In this document: positions 6,061-14,440 of the stretch, piece after piece
Layout of the letters: the number at the start of each line of letters is the position of its first letter
Numbering within the stretch: the first letter of the stretch is position 1
Origin: an uncultured Muribaculaceae bacterium
GTDB taxonomy: Bacteria > Bacteroidota > Bacteroidia > Bacteroidales > Muribaculaceae
Direction of reading: 5' to 3'
Assembly (NCBI GenBank): GCA_910579845.1
Contig: CAJTWL010000044.1
Location: forward strand, 1 to 14,551
Length of the DNA: 14,551 nt
The notes under the pieces: generated by a model
Seen by the model: only the letters and a program-made list of their open reading frames with translations
Database searches by the model: none
What the model was told of the DNA's origin: nothing
Position numbers and translations under genes: made by a program

Positions 6061-7383
6061 TCAAACAGCCGGTAAGCTATGTCCGTTCAATTTGCGGAAA
6101 AGATCAAGTGCATACACGTCGGTCATTCCTGAGATATGGTCGAGTATACTCTGGACGCGCTGATAGGGCGTATTTGCCAAAGTATCATATTGTTCAGGAA
6201 TAATGTTGAGGAGAAGACGGGAATAATTCTTATCAGGATGCAACACTGTGTCCATTAATGTGTCAAGCAGATAGGTAATGATTCTGTTGCCGGCAAGCTC
6301 TATGTCCACAACCTCACGTGCGCAATAAATTTTGCTCCAGGCAGTATCTGAACATTGTTTATATGCATTCAGCAACAACGGTGTCATATTTTTAATCAGT
6401 GATCCGGAAAACTTGCCATTCAGAATATCTTCCTCATTTTCTACAAATACTTCAGCACAATTGACCACTAATGCGCCTATGGCGTTTGAACGCAGGTAGG
6501 CAATTTTTTCATTCGGGTCTTCAAGATGTGCAAGCGCACGTTTCATCCGAGCCTGATCCTTATCGTCAAAGAATGCAAGCAGGTGATTCTGCACAATTTC
6601 AAATGGCAGTATCTTTAGTTTGTGTGCATCTTCCATATCCATAATTTGATAGCAAATATCGTCGGCAGCCTCTGTGATGTATACAAGCGGATAGCGCGAG
6701 AAATAGTTTTGCGATATCTCCGGTATGCCTAACTGAGAAGCTACTTTACGAAAAATTTCCAATTCGGAACGGAAGAAACCGAATTTACCTTTTTCTCCTG
6801 CATCCGCTGAAGTATAAGGGTATTTCACAATCGAGGCAAGAGAGGAATATGTCATTGCCATCCCTCCCGCCCTTCTTCCGCGGAACTGATGTGTAAGCAG
6901 GCGGAATGAGTTGGCGTTGCCTTCGAAGTTGGTGAAGTCCGTCCATTCGTCTTCATTAAACAAATATTTGAGTTTCTGACCATTCCCTTCGCTGAAATAT
7001 GTGGATATTGTTTTCTCGCCTGAGTGTCCGAATGGAGGATTGCCGAGATCGTGACAAAGGCAAGCAGCCGCCACGATGTCTCTGATGTAGTCCAGCTTAT
7101 TCACCCAAGGTTCTACTGAATATTTGGTGGCAAGCCTTATAGCGATCTCGTTAGCCATGGAACGACCTACAGAAGAAACTTCAAGGCTATGCGTCAATCT
7201 GTTATGTACAAAAATGCTTCCCGGAAGAGGAAACACCTGAGTCTTATTCTGCAGACGCCGGAATGGGGATGAGAATATTAGCCTGTCATAATCTCGTTGA
7301 AAATCGGAACGTGTCTGATTACGGGTGTCATGAAATTCCTCCATCCCCAGACGCTTGTCGCAAATTAACTGATCCCAGTTCAT
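6061..7383 (-). CDS. dgt: deoxyguanosinetriphosphate triphosphohydrolase (HD-domain dNTPase)
   Basis: Cytoplasmic enzyme that hydrolyses dGTP (and often other dNTPs) to the nucleoside and triphosphate, limiting dNTP pools. The N-terminal signature SPFRRLQNKTQVFPL (39-53) and RLTHSLEV (62-69) are typical of Dgt. The metal site is visible: His65, His111-Asp112 in CHDLGNPPFGHSGE (110-123), and Asp241/Asp242 in EAADDICYQIMDMEDA. The length of 440 aa fits the family. The ATG at 7383 is preceded by an in-phase leader with no Shine-Dalgarno. It is transcribed divergently from the T9SS genes across an 88-bp gap and is followed after 25 nt by the TPM gene. The Dgt call is secure; preference for dGTP over other dNTPs cannot be read from the sequence. 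Confidence 0.95.
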   Translation of the reverse strand: MNWDQLICDKRLGMEEFHDTRNQTRSDFQRDYDRLIFSSPFRRLQNKTQVFPLPGSIFVHNRLTHSLEVSSVGRSMANEIAIRLATKYSVEPWVNKLDYIRDIVAAACLCHDLGNPPFGHSGEKTISTYFSEGNGQKLKYLFNEDEWTDFTNFEGNANSFRLLTHQFRGRRAGGMAMTYSSLASIVKYPYTSADAGEKGKFGFFRSELEIFRKVASQLGIPEISQNYFSRYPLVYITEAADDICYQIMDMEDAHKLKILPFEIVQNHLLAFFDDKDQARMKRALAHLEDPNEKIAYLRSNAIGALVVNCAEVFVENEEDILNGKFSGSLIKNMTPLLLNAYKQCSDTAWSKIYCAREVVDIELAGNRIITYLLDTLMDTVLHPDKNYSRLLLNIIPEQYDTLANTPYQRVQSILDHISGMTDVYALDLFRKLNGHSLPAV

Positions 7384-7426
7384 ACTCTTAAAATCCTCTG
7401 AAAATAATTTTAAACAGTTTCTTACA

Positions 7427-7434
7427 CAAAGTTA
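7427..7434 (-). promoter_or_regulatory. possible -7 box for dgt in the divergent dgt/porT spacer
   Basis: On the minus strand TAACTTTG (7434-7427) fits the Bacteroidetes -7 consensus TAnnTTTG, about 44 nt before the dgt ATG. No TTTG stands at the expected distance of about 20 nt upstream, so the promoter is only half supported. No convincing housekeeping promoter facing porT is visible in the same 88-bp spacer (7384-7471). Confidence 0.4.
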
Positions 7435-7471
7435 ATAAAATAATCCAAGCTTCCACTTCGTTAAGATAACA

Positions 7472-8209
7472 ATGATTGGAATGTGGCAGAAAATAAAGAA
7501 TCAAGTATATATATGGATTTTGTTATCTCTTTTTGCAGGAGTGCTTCCATGTTATGCCAAGCCTGGAGACAAAGAACTTAACAGACCATATGCTGATCTG
7601 AAAAAATGGCATTTCGGATTTTCAATTGGAACACATTTCGAGGATCTTGATTTTACCCATAACGGGTTTATAACGCCTGAAGGAGAGCAGTGGGGAGTGG
7701 AGATACCGACATTCTCACCGGGCATCTGTGCCAACGTGCTTGCCGACTTGCGTCTGCATAAGCATTTTAATCTGCGTTTTTCTCCCGGAATGTATTTCGG
7801 TTCAAAGGGAGTTGAGATGCTCAGTTCTACCAATGGTGCCACTGCCCGTCAGGAAATAAAGACTGCTTATGTCGTGCTTCCGCTTGATCTTAAAATCTCG
7901 GGAGAGAGATATAAGAACAGTCGTCCCTATATAACGGTAGGTGCTATGGGTGCTATCGATGTCGGTAAAAAACGTTCGGATTATCTGAAGTTTAATTCCG
8001 GGGATGCCTATCTTACCGTCGGACTGGGATGTGATCTCTATCTCCCATTCTTCAAGCTTAATCCGGAGATAAAATTTTGTTTCGGACTGACGGATATTTT
8101 GCGCCATGATCGTCCGGATCTCGATGATAATCCTGAGATATATAAAATAACGCAGTCGCTTTCAAAGGTGAAATCGAAAATGGTAGTTTTGAGCTTTTAT
8201 TTCGAGTAA
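7472..8209 (+). CDS. porT: PorT-family outer-membrane beta-barrel, T9SS
   Basis: 245 aa with a signal peptide ending near residue 29 (WILLSLFAGVLPCYA), then alternating beta strands of an 8-stranded-type barrel ending in aromatic SFYFE, the usual outer-membrane insertion signal. The early motif KKWHFGFSIGTHFEDLDFT matches the conserved start of PorT, which is needed for gingipain secretion in Porphyromonas gingivalis and sits in the outer membrane. The length is close to that of P. gingivalis PorT. It begins the rightward T9SS gene run, and porP follows after 3 nt. A generic PorT-like barrel is the alternative, but the setting strongly favours true PorT. Confidence 0.85.
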   Translation: MIGMWQKIKNQVYIWILLSLFAGVLPCYAKPGDKELNRPYADLKKWHFGFSIGTHFEDLDFTHNGFITPEGEQWGVEIPTFSPGICANVLADLRLHKHFNLRFSPGMYFGSKGVEMLSSTNGATARQEIKTAYVVLPLDLKISGERYKNSRPYITVGAMGAIDVGKKRSDYLKFNSGDAYLTVGLGCDLYLPFFKLNPEIKFCFGLTDILRHDRPDLDDNPEIYKITQSLSKVKSKMVVLSFYFE

Positions 8210-8212
8210 AGG

Positions 8213-9223
8213 ATGAGGATGTCAGATAAATATACAGATACAATGTTTGTACGGGTCCTCATGCCGGCGATTATTTATATTATGTCGGCTGCATTCGCGG
8301 GATATGCACAGGATGATGTACAGTTTACCCAATATTGGGCTGTGCCTACTTATTATAATCCAGCTGCAACTGGAGAAATAGACTTTGTGAGAATCCGGGG
8401 TGGCGCGAGAATGCAATGGGTTGGAATAGACAATGCTCCTAAAAGTTTTATGGCAAGTGCGGACACGCCGTTTAAAATCGGTAAAAAGAGAATAGGCGTA
8501 GGTGTCAATATGTCGCAGGAGAGTCTCGGGCTTTTCTCGAACATGCTTGTAAATATTCAGGCGAGCTATAAGCTGAAGCTTTTCAAAGGTACTTTGTCCA
8601 TCGGAGTGCAGGGTGGATATTTCAATTCAAAATTTAAAGGAACTGAGGTGTATATTCCCGAAGGAGATGATTTCCACGAGTCCGGCGACGAGGCTATCCC
8701 ATTAAGAGATATGACCGGGAACGCATTTGATCTTTCGGCAGGTGTGTGGTATACCCATAAATACTTTAATATAGGATTGTCGGGACTGCATTTGCTGGAG
8801 CCAACTGTGTCATTTGACAGTGAAGGTGCTGAAACAGCGGAGATGACACAATATGAAACCAAGTTGAGACGAGCCATATATTTGATTTCAAATGGCAATA
8901 TTGCGATAAAAAATACGTTATTTGAATTGCAACCCTCATTAATGTTTAAAAGTGATTTCTCCCGTTTTGGAGTAGAGGCTACATTCAGGGCTACTTATAA
9001 GAAATTGTTCTGGGCTGGCGTAGGCTATCGTTACAATGATGCTGTCAGTGCAATGGTAGGAGCGGAGTTCAAGAATTTTTTTATAGGATATTCATATGAT
9101 TATCCGACATCGGCGATCTCAAAAGTTTCATCCGGTAGCCACGAGTTGGTGATAGGTTATAGGGTCAAACTCGATTTCAGTGCCAAAAACAGACACAAGC
9201 ATCGTTCAATCAGAATAATGTAA
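8213..9223 (+). CDS. porP: PorP/SprF-family T9SS outer-membrane protein
   Basis: 336 aa. The family hallmark follows the signal peptide: QDDVQFTQYWAVPTYYNPAATG, matching the PorP/SprF pattern of xQFTQYxxxPxxxNPAxxG. The rest is amphipathic strands of a barrel, ending in GYRVKLDFS and a short basic tail. The first ATG is 8213; ATGs at 8219 and 8243 are also possible. The one at 8243 (MFVRVLMPAIIYIMSAAFAGYAQ) gives the neatest signal peptide, so the true start is uncertain by up to 10 codons. PorP-type proteins associate with the outer membrane and PorK, and some anchor adhesins or the secretion ring. It lies 3 nt after porT and 39 nt before porK, in the same order as the P. gingivalis porPKLMN cluster. 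Confidence 0.93.
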   Translation: MRMSDKYTDTMFVRVLMPAIIYIMSAAFAGYAQDDVQFTQYWAVPTYYNPAATGEIDFVRIRGGARMQWVGIDNAPKSFMASADTPFKIGKKRIGVGVNMSQESLGLFSNMLVNIQASYKLKLFKGTLSIGVQGGYFNSKFKGTEVYIPEGDDFHESGDEAIPLRDMTGNAFDLSAGVWYTHKYFNIGLSGLHLLEPTVSFDSEGAETAEMTQYETKLRRAIYLISNGNIAIKNTLFELQPSLMFKSDFSRFGVEATFRATYKKLFWAGVGYRYNDAVSAMVGAEFKNFFIGYSYDYPTSAISKVSSGSHELVIGYRVKLDFSAKNRHKHRSIRIM

Positions 9224-9262
9224 GGAATAATAAGATATAAATAATCTATATCATAAAGATAG

Positions 9263-10741
9263 ATGATGAAAAACAAAAAATATTCATACACCGGAAAGTT
9301 GTGCAGATGTGCAGTGGCGATGCTGCTTGTGGCTGTAATAACCGGAGGTCTGGCTTCATGTATGGGTCTAAAAGGAGGAAGTGCCGGTGGCGAAGTCACC
9401 GGTGTGGGAGGAAGCAGTTTTGCTGAACCGACACCATACGGAATGGTTCTTATAGACCGCGGTTCCATTGTCATGGGACCGTCTGCTGACGATAGTATTG
9501 CAGATATAAAAGCGAATCCCAAGGGCATTTCTGTAGATGCATTCTGGATGGATGAGACTGAAATAACAAATTCGAAATACAAACAGTTTGTATTCTGGGT
9601 AAGGGACTCCATTATCCGTGAGCGTCTTGCCGATCCGGCATACGGAGGCAACGAGGCTTTCAAGATAGAAGAGGATAAGGAGGGTAATCCTATCGGACCG
9701 TTCCTTAACTGGAACAGACCTATTCCATGGCGTAATCCTAATGAGGACGAGGCAAGGGCGATAGAAAGTCTCTACCGTACAAATCCTATTACAGGACAAC
9801 GCGAACTTGATCCTACTCAGCTTAACTACAGATATGAGATATACAATCATACCGAGGCTGCCAAGCGTAAAAATCGTCTTGACCCGACACGCAGGGAATA
9901 TAATACGGATATAGCGGTGTCAACAGAACTGCCTGTCATCTCGAAAGATACTGCGTATATGTCGGAAGATGGAGAAATTATACGTGAGACAATAAGTCGC
10001 CCGCTTACGGGAGATTTCGACTTCCTGAATACATATATTGTCAATGTGTATCCTGATACCACGGCATGGATAAATGATTTCGAGAACGCTTATAATGAAC
10101 CTTATACAAGAATGTATTTCTCACATGCGGGATATAATGATTATCCTGTGGTAGGTGTAAGCTGGGAGCAGGCAAATGCATTTGCCAATTGGCGTACAGA
10201 TTATCTGCGTCGCTCTTTAGGTAAGGAAGGGATATATATTGAGCCGTACAGACTGCCCACAGAAGCCGAATGGGAGTATGCGGCGCGTGCGGGAAATTCG
10301 GAAACCCCTTATCCGTGGGAAGAGACTGTTCCAATGGATGAGAGAGGTTGTTTCTATGCTAACTTCAAGCCTATGGATGGCGATTTTGTCCGAGACGGAC
10401 ATGTCATAACATCAATGGTCGGAACATTCAAGCCCAATGATTTCGGTCTTTATGATATGGCAGGCAATGTGTCGGAATGGACATCCACGGCATATACTGA
10501 AAGTGTCGGAAATCTGACATCCGATCTTAATCCTGAATACAGATATGATGCTGCAAAAGAGGATCCATATAAGATGAAGCGCAAGATTGTGCGTGGTGGT
10601 TCCTGGAAAGATGTGGCACGCAATATTCGCTCGGATCTGCGTATGTGGGAATACCAGAATGAGCAGAGATCATATATTGGATTCCGTTGCGTCCGCTCGC
10701 AGATAGGTTTCGCAAAAGGTACACAGAAAAAGAGAAAATAA
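9263..10741 (+). CDS. porK: PorK/GldK, T9SS ring lipoprotein with formylglycine-generating-enzyme fold
   Basis: 492 aa. A lipoprotein signal ends LASC with the lipidated Cys at residue 33, followed by a Gly-rich linker (34-50). An FGE-sulfatase (SUMF1-like) domain runs from about 56 to 480: YGMVLIDRGSIVMGP at its start, FWMDETEITNSKYKQF, the YPVVGVSWEQANAFANWR block, RLPTEAEWEYAARAG, GLYDMAGNVSEW, VRGGSW and the closing YIGFRCVRS. The catalytic cysteines that true formylglycine-generating enzymes carry after RGGSW are missing (WKDVARNIRSDLR), so it is a structural relative, as known for PorK/GldK. PorK and PorN form the large ring under the outer membrane. Two ATGs are in tandem (9263, 9266). 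porL starts 3 nt after the stop. Confidence 0.95.
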   Translation: MMKNKKYSYTGKLCRCAVAMLLVAVITGGLASCMGLKGGSAGGEVTGVGGSSFAEPTPYGMVLIDRGSIVMGPSADDSIADIKANPKGISVDAFWMDETEITNSKYKQFVFWVRDSIIRERLADPAYGGNEAFKIEEDKEGNPIGPFLNWNRPIPWRNPNEDEARAIESLYRTNPITGQRELDPTQLNYRYEIYNHTEAAKRKNRLDPTRREYNTDIAVSTELPVISKDTAYMSEDGEIIRETISRPLTGDFDFLNTYIVNVYPDTTAWINDFENAYNEPYTRMYFSHAGYNDYPVVGVSWEQANAFANWRTDYLRRSLGKEGIYIEPYRLPTEAEWEYAARAGNSETPYPWEETVPMDERGCFYANFKPMDGDFVRDGHVITSMVGTFKPNDFGLYDMAGNVSEWTSTAYTESVGNLTSDLNPEYRYDAAKEDPYKMKRKIVRGGSWKDVARNIRSDLRMWEYQNEQRSYIGFRCVRSQIGFAKGTQKKRK

Positions 10742-10744
10742 TCG

Positions 10745-11596
10745 ATGGTTAAGATTCGTAAATACGCCAACGTGATAGAGAGATTCCTTCATGGAGAGAA
10801 GGGACAGAGATTTTTTAATTTTGCATATTCCATAGGTGCGGCTATCGTGATATGGGGTGCTCTTTTTAAAATTCTACACCTCCCGGGTGGCAGTCTGTTA
10901 CTTTGTATAGGTATGGGCACAGAGATTGCCATGTTTATACTTACGGCTTTCGATCGTCCGCCTAAAGAGTATGCATGGGAAGAGGTGTTTCCGGTGTTGG
11001 ATTCAAAGAATGAGGAAGACAGACCTGATTTTAACGGACATCCGGAGGTCAATATAAACGGGGTGAAATATTCGGATAAAGAATATGACGAGAGTACGGC
11101 AGGGGTGGCTGTGATGCCGCAACAGATTGTGCATACAGAGACTGTCCCAGAGATAACTCCTTTAGAAAAAGTGGAAATTCCAGATATAAAAGGGCTGGCA
11201 GAGGCTTCAGCGGATTATGTCTCACAGATGAGTTCCATAGCTGAAGAGATTGCAACTCTTAACGAGACTTATACACAACAGATGCGAGACCTTAACCGTA
11301 ATGTAAGCGGTCTGAATACGATATATGAAATTCAGTTGAAGGGTATTTCGGCTCAGCTTGACACCATAGACAGTGTTAACCGAGGTCTAAAGGATCTTCG
11401 TGATATGTATGAGAAGTCGGCTCATGAATCCACAAGATATTGTGAGGAGACAGAGAAAATGGCTCGATATATGCGTCAGCTTAATGCTGTTTATGAGAAG
11501 ATGATTACGGCAATGACGATAAACATGCAGGCGCCGATGATGGGAAGTATGCCTGTCAATCCATTTGATAAAGAGGAAGAAACTCCCAGTGCTTAA
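10745..11596 (+). CDS. porL: PorL/GldL, inner-membrane T9SS motor subunit
   Basis: 283 aa. Two membrane helices near the start (about 25-44 and 49-68) are followed by a long cytoplasmic part with a predicted coiled coil at about 150-255. The helices show the family pattern FAYSIGAAIVIWGALFKILHLPG and a buried acidic residue, Glu60, in CIGMGTEIAMF. A membrane-embedded Glu in helix 2 is what is implicated in proton flow through the GldL pentamer. PorL forms the stator-like pentamer around the PorM dimer and uses the proton gradient to drive secretion. It sits 3 nt after porK and 21 nt before porM. Confidence 0.95.
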   Translation: MVKIRKYANVIERFLHGEKGQRFFNFAYSIGAAIVIWGALFKILHLPGGSLLLCIGMGTEIAMFILTAFDRPPKEYAWEEVFPVLDSKNEEDRPDFNGHPEVNINGVKYSDKEYDESTAGVAVMPQQIVHTETVPEITPLEKVEIPDIKGLAEASADYVSQMSSIAEEIATLNETYTQQMRDLNRNVSGLNTIYEIQLKGISAQLDTIDSVNRGLKDLRDMYEKSAHESTRYCEETEKMARYMRQLNAVYEKMITAMTINMQAPMMGSMPVNPFDKEEETPSA

Positions 11597-11617
11597 TTAA
11601 AAACAGAGATTGTATAA

Positions 11618-13195
11618 ATGGCAGGTGGTGGAAATAATGTGGCGCGCATGTCGCCAAGGCAGAGGATGATAAACCTTATGTATATTGTCCTTACCGCCAT
11701 GTTGGCTCTGAATGTATCAAGCGATGTGCTTAATGGATTCAATCAAGTGCATGATGGTATTCAGCAGACCAATTCAAATATCACTTCGCGAAATGGCGTA
11801 CAGTTCTCGCATCTGCAGTCGCTTTATGAACAGAATCCGGAAAAGACAGAGAAATGGTATAAAGCCGGTCTGGAGTTGCACAGCCGTTCGGACGCGATGT
11901 ACACTGCGATAGAGGATCTGAAGTCGGAAATTGCAAAAGCGGCGGATGGAAAGAATGGTGATTATAACAATCTGATCAATAATGATGATCTGGAGGCATC
12001 CTCCGTAACGATGCTTAATCCCGCAACAAACAAAGGTGCTAATCTTCGCAAACAGCTGAATTCGTATAGCGATTATGTCTCAACCCTTATAACTGATTCT
12101 ACCAAACGGGCATCGGTAAGACAGATGCTTTCGACAAAGGTCAATAATAAGAAGGGAACAGTAGGCGAAACGACATGGGAACAGCTGATGTTCGAGAATA
12201 TGCCGGCTGTCGCTGCGGTGACATTGCTCACAAAAGTGCAGAATGACATACGTCAGGCAGAATCTGAAGCATTGTCCAATCTTATTACATCTGTTGACAT
12301 AGGAGATGTGAGAGTCAATGAGCTGAATGCCTATGTTATCCCTCATTCCAATATGGTTATGCGCGGTGGCAAGTATTCTGCAAATATTGTATTGGCTGCA
12401 ATTGATACAACAAAACGGCCTGATATATTTGTCAACGGTTCGAGGCTTAATAATCCCAAAGGCTTATATGAATTTGTGGCAGGTTCTGTCGGAAATCATG
12501 AGTATTCAGGTTATATTGAAGTGGCAAGAGGGGATGGATCAATAGACAGGCGTCCGTTCAAATCATCGTATACTGTGATGGAACCTATGGCAACCATTTC
12601 TCCTACAATGATGAACGTGTTGTATGCCGGTATCGCCAATCCAATTAGTATATCAGTGCCTGGAGTCCCTATGGAAAAGGTGCAGGCTGCTATGACTAAT
12701 GGCTCGCTTGTGCGTAGTGGCGATCATTGGGTGGCTCATCCTGGTAAAGTAGGAAGTGAAGCTGAAATTTCCGTATCAGCCACGATTGACGGAGGAACGC
12801 AAAAGGTCGGCTCCATGAAATTTAGAGTCAGAAAATTGCCGGATCCGAGTCCTTATCTCGCAATAAAGGATGGTAATGGCAATACGGTTCATTATAAAGG
12901 TGCACCCAAAAGGATCTCAAAAGGAGCACTTATGGAGTCTTCTGGTCTTGGCGCAGCCATTGACGATGACATATTGAATGTAACGTATTCTGTAGTATCG
13001 TTTTCTACAGTGTTCCTGGATCAGATGGGTAATGCTATTCCTGAACTTTCCGATGGAGCAAAATTCTCTTCACGGCAGAAAGAGCAGTTCCGAAGGCTCA
13101 AAGCCGGTAAGAAATTTTTTATAAACAACGTGAAAGCCAAAGGTCCCGATGGTATAACACGCGATATATCTCCGATGGAGGTGGCATTAAATTGA
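11618..13195 (+). CDS. porM: PorM/GldM, T9SS motor shaft protein
   Basis: 525 aa. The N-terminal MSPRQRMINLMYIVLTAMLALNVSSDVL block (11-38) is nearly invariant in GldM/PorM and supplies one membrane helix (about 17-35), which sits inside the PorL pentamer. The large periplasmic part matches the family layout of a helical domain (about 40-225) and three beta domains, ending with the RLKAGKKFFINNVKAKGPDG strand region. PorM passes motion or energy from the PorL motor to the PorK/PorN ring. The length is typical. The porN start follows 26 nt after the stop. Confidence 0.95.
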   Translation: MAGGGNNVARMSPRQRMINLMYIVLTAMLALNVSSDVLNGFNQVHDGIQQTNSNITSRNGVQFSHLQSLYEQNPEKTEKWYKAGLELHSRSDAMYTAIEDLKSEIAKAADGKNGDYNNLINNDDLEASSVTMLNPATNKGANLRKQLNSYSDYVSTLITDSTKRASVRQMLSTKVNNKKGTVGETTWEQLMFENMPAVAAVTLLTKVQNDIRQAESEALSNLITSVDIGDVRVNELNAYVIPHSNMVMRGGKYSANIVLAAIDTTKRPDIFVNGSRLNNPKGLYEFVAGSVGNHEYSGYIEVARGDGSIDRRPFKSSYTVMEPMATISPTMMNVLYAGIANPISISVPGVPMEKVQAAMTNGSLVRSGDHWVAHPGKVGSEAEISVSATIDGGTQKVGSMKFRVRKLPDPSPYLAIKDGNGNTVHYKGAPKRISKGALMESSGLGAAIDDDILNVTYSVVSFSTVFLDQMGNAIPELSDGAKFSSRQKEQFRRLKAGKKFFINNVKAKGPDGITRDISPMEVALN

Positions 13196-13221
13196 TATTT
13201 CATTCCAATACATATAAATAT

Positions 13222-14355
13222 ATGGAAATGATAAATTTAAAAAAGATAGTACTGATCATGACAGTAGCTGTTGCTGTTCCTGTAATAGCGCAGGTTGAAA
13301 ATAGCGGTACGATTAGAAGGCGCTCGGAGAGCGATAAGAAAAAGACAGAAAGAACCGTTGGCGTTACAGACCGGATGCAGGCTTTTTATGAGAAAAAAGC
13401 CCCCCATGACGCAGACCTTGCATATATGCGCGAGATTTATAGGGAGCTTGATCTAAAAAAGCCCGAGAATGCTCCTCTGTACTATCCGGAAGATCTGATA
13501 GATGGACGCGAGAATCTGCTTCGAGTGGTATTGGGTGCTGTGGTTAGTGGTTCCATACCGGCTTATGAGTATCTCGATGGGCGGGAAATATTTACCGATC
13601 AGTACAAGGTTAATGTCGGAGAAATGCTTGACCGGTTTGGTATTTATTATACACAGGCTAAAGGTTCCACCTCGAAAAATCCAAAATATCAGATTGAGGA
13701 GGCCGATATGCCAACCGATCAAGTATTGAATTACTACATAATTGAGAAATGGGAGTTTGACAGACGGTCAAACAGAATGAAAACCCGTGTCGAGGCAATT
13801 TGTCCTGTCCTGACGAGAAATGGAGATTTTGGAGGAGATACAAAATATCCGATGTTTTGGGTGAAATATGACGCAGTCCGTCCTTTCCTTGCCAGACAAT
13901 ATGTATTTGTGAGTGATGATAATAATATGCCGCAATATAGCCTTGATGATTATTTTAATCTTGGTATGTATTCAGGTGATATATATAAGACTCGCAATCT
14001 TCGGAATCTGTCAATGGCTCAGATGTTCCCTGATGAAGATGTGCGTAAACAGGCTCAAGACAGCATAGACAAAAGGCTAAGGTCATATGGCAAGAATCTT
14101 TGGGTTCCCACACGTGAAGAATATCTGGCGCAAAAAGAGAAAGAACTGAAGGACTCTCAGGCTATAGCGTATGGCGATTCTATACCAGGTAAGACTGTAG
14201 TTTCAGAAACTTCAGCAATTGCTAAGAAAACCAATGTACGTTCGAGAAAACGTACATCTACAGCAAAGAAACCAAAGACTTCAAAAGTAAAGAAATCGTC
14301 CTCGAATGCGCCAAATTCTTCAGCGACCAAGTCTGTAAGGAGACGTAGAAGATAA
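13222..14355 (+). CDS. porN: PorN/GldN, T9SS ring protein with a long basic C-terminal tail
   Basis: 377 aa from the ATG at 13222. The frame also opens at a TTG (13192) overlapping the porM stop, but the segment before the ATG spoils the signal peptide, whereas MEMINLKKIVLIMTVAVAVPVIAQ is a good one (cleavage near 23; no lipobox). The GldN/PorN domain spans about 40-300, with the segment RENLLRVVLGAVVSGSIPAY early on, WEFDRRSNRMKTRVEAICPV in the middle and SLDDYFNLGMYSGDIYKTRN later. PorN pairs with PorK in the periplasmic ring and contacts PorM. The last 44 residues (334-377) contain 18 Lys/Arg and 14 Ser/Thr, no acidic residue, and end in five Arg. This tail is low-complexity and looks unlike the rest of the protein. 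It is the last gene of the run. Confidence 0.93.
   Translation: MEMINLKKIVLIMTVAVAVPVIAQVENSGTIRRRSESDKKKTERTVGVTDRMQAFYEKKAPHDADLAYMREIYRELDLKKPENAPLYYPEDLIDGRENLLRVVLGAVVSGSIPAYEYLDGREIFTDQYKVNVGEMLDRFGIYYTQAKGSTSKNPKYQIEEADMPTDQVLNYYIIEKWEFDRRSNRMKTRVEAICPVLTRNGDFGGDTKYPMFWVKYDAVRPFLARQYVFVSDDNNMPQYSLDDYFNLGMYSGDIYKTRNLRNLSMAQMFPDEDVRKQAQDSIDKRLRSYGKNLWVPTREEYLAQKEKELKDSQAIAYGDSIPGKTVVSETSAIAKKTNVRSRKRTSTAKKPKTSKVKKSSSNAPNSSATKSVRRRRR
14234..14257. repeat. perfect 9-bp inverted repeat inside porN tail
   Basis: ATGTACGTT (14234-14242) and AACGTACAT (14249-14257) are exactly complementary around a 6-nt loop CGAGAA. It lies in the part of porN coding for the basic tail, about 100 nt before the stop. 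It could form a stable mRNA hairpin or a dyad protein-binding site, or be chance. Confidence 0.6.
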
Positions 14356-14440
14356 ATTATCAGTTGAATTATAGAACTCTGAAGAATCTCCGATAAGTAA
14401 TATACTTTAAAAGGAGGATATTCTAAACAAAAAAATAATT

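Noticed and set aside
9384..9402. CCGGTG/CACCGG hairpin just after the porK signal peptide
   Set aside because: It falls in codons for a Gly/Ser/Val linker where GGT/GGC codons easily create short dyads, and nothing nearby supports a regulatory role.
9263..10741. Reading the porK gene as an active formylglycine-generating enzyme
   Set aside because: The catalytic cysteines after RGGSW are absent, and the gene sits in the porPKLMN order, so it is the structural T9SS lipoprotein.
13192..13221. TTG start for porN overlapping the porM stop codon
   Set aside because: The 10 extra residues put a polar, aromatic stretch before the signal peptide. The ATG at 13222 (or 13228) gives a standard signal peptide.
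14409..14417. AAGGAGGAT Shine-Dalgarno-like sequence after porN
   Set aside because: No start codon with an open frame follows at a usable distance, and genes in this window do not use such sites.
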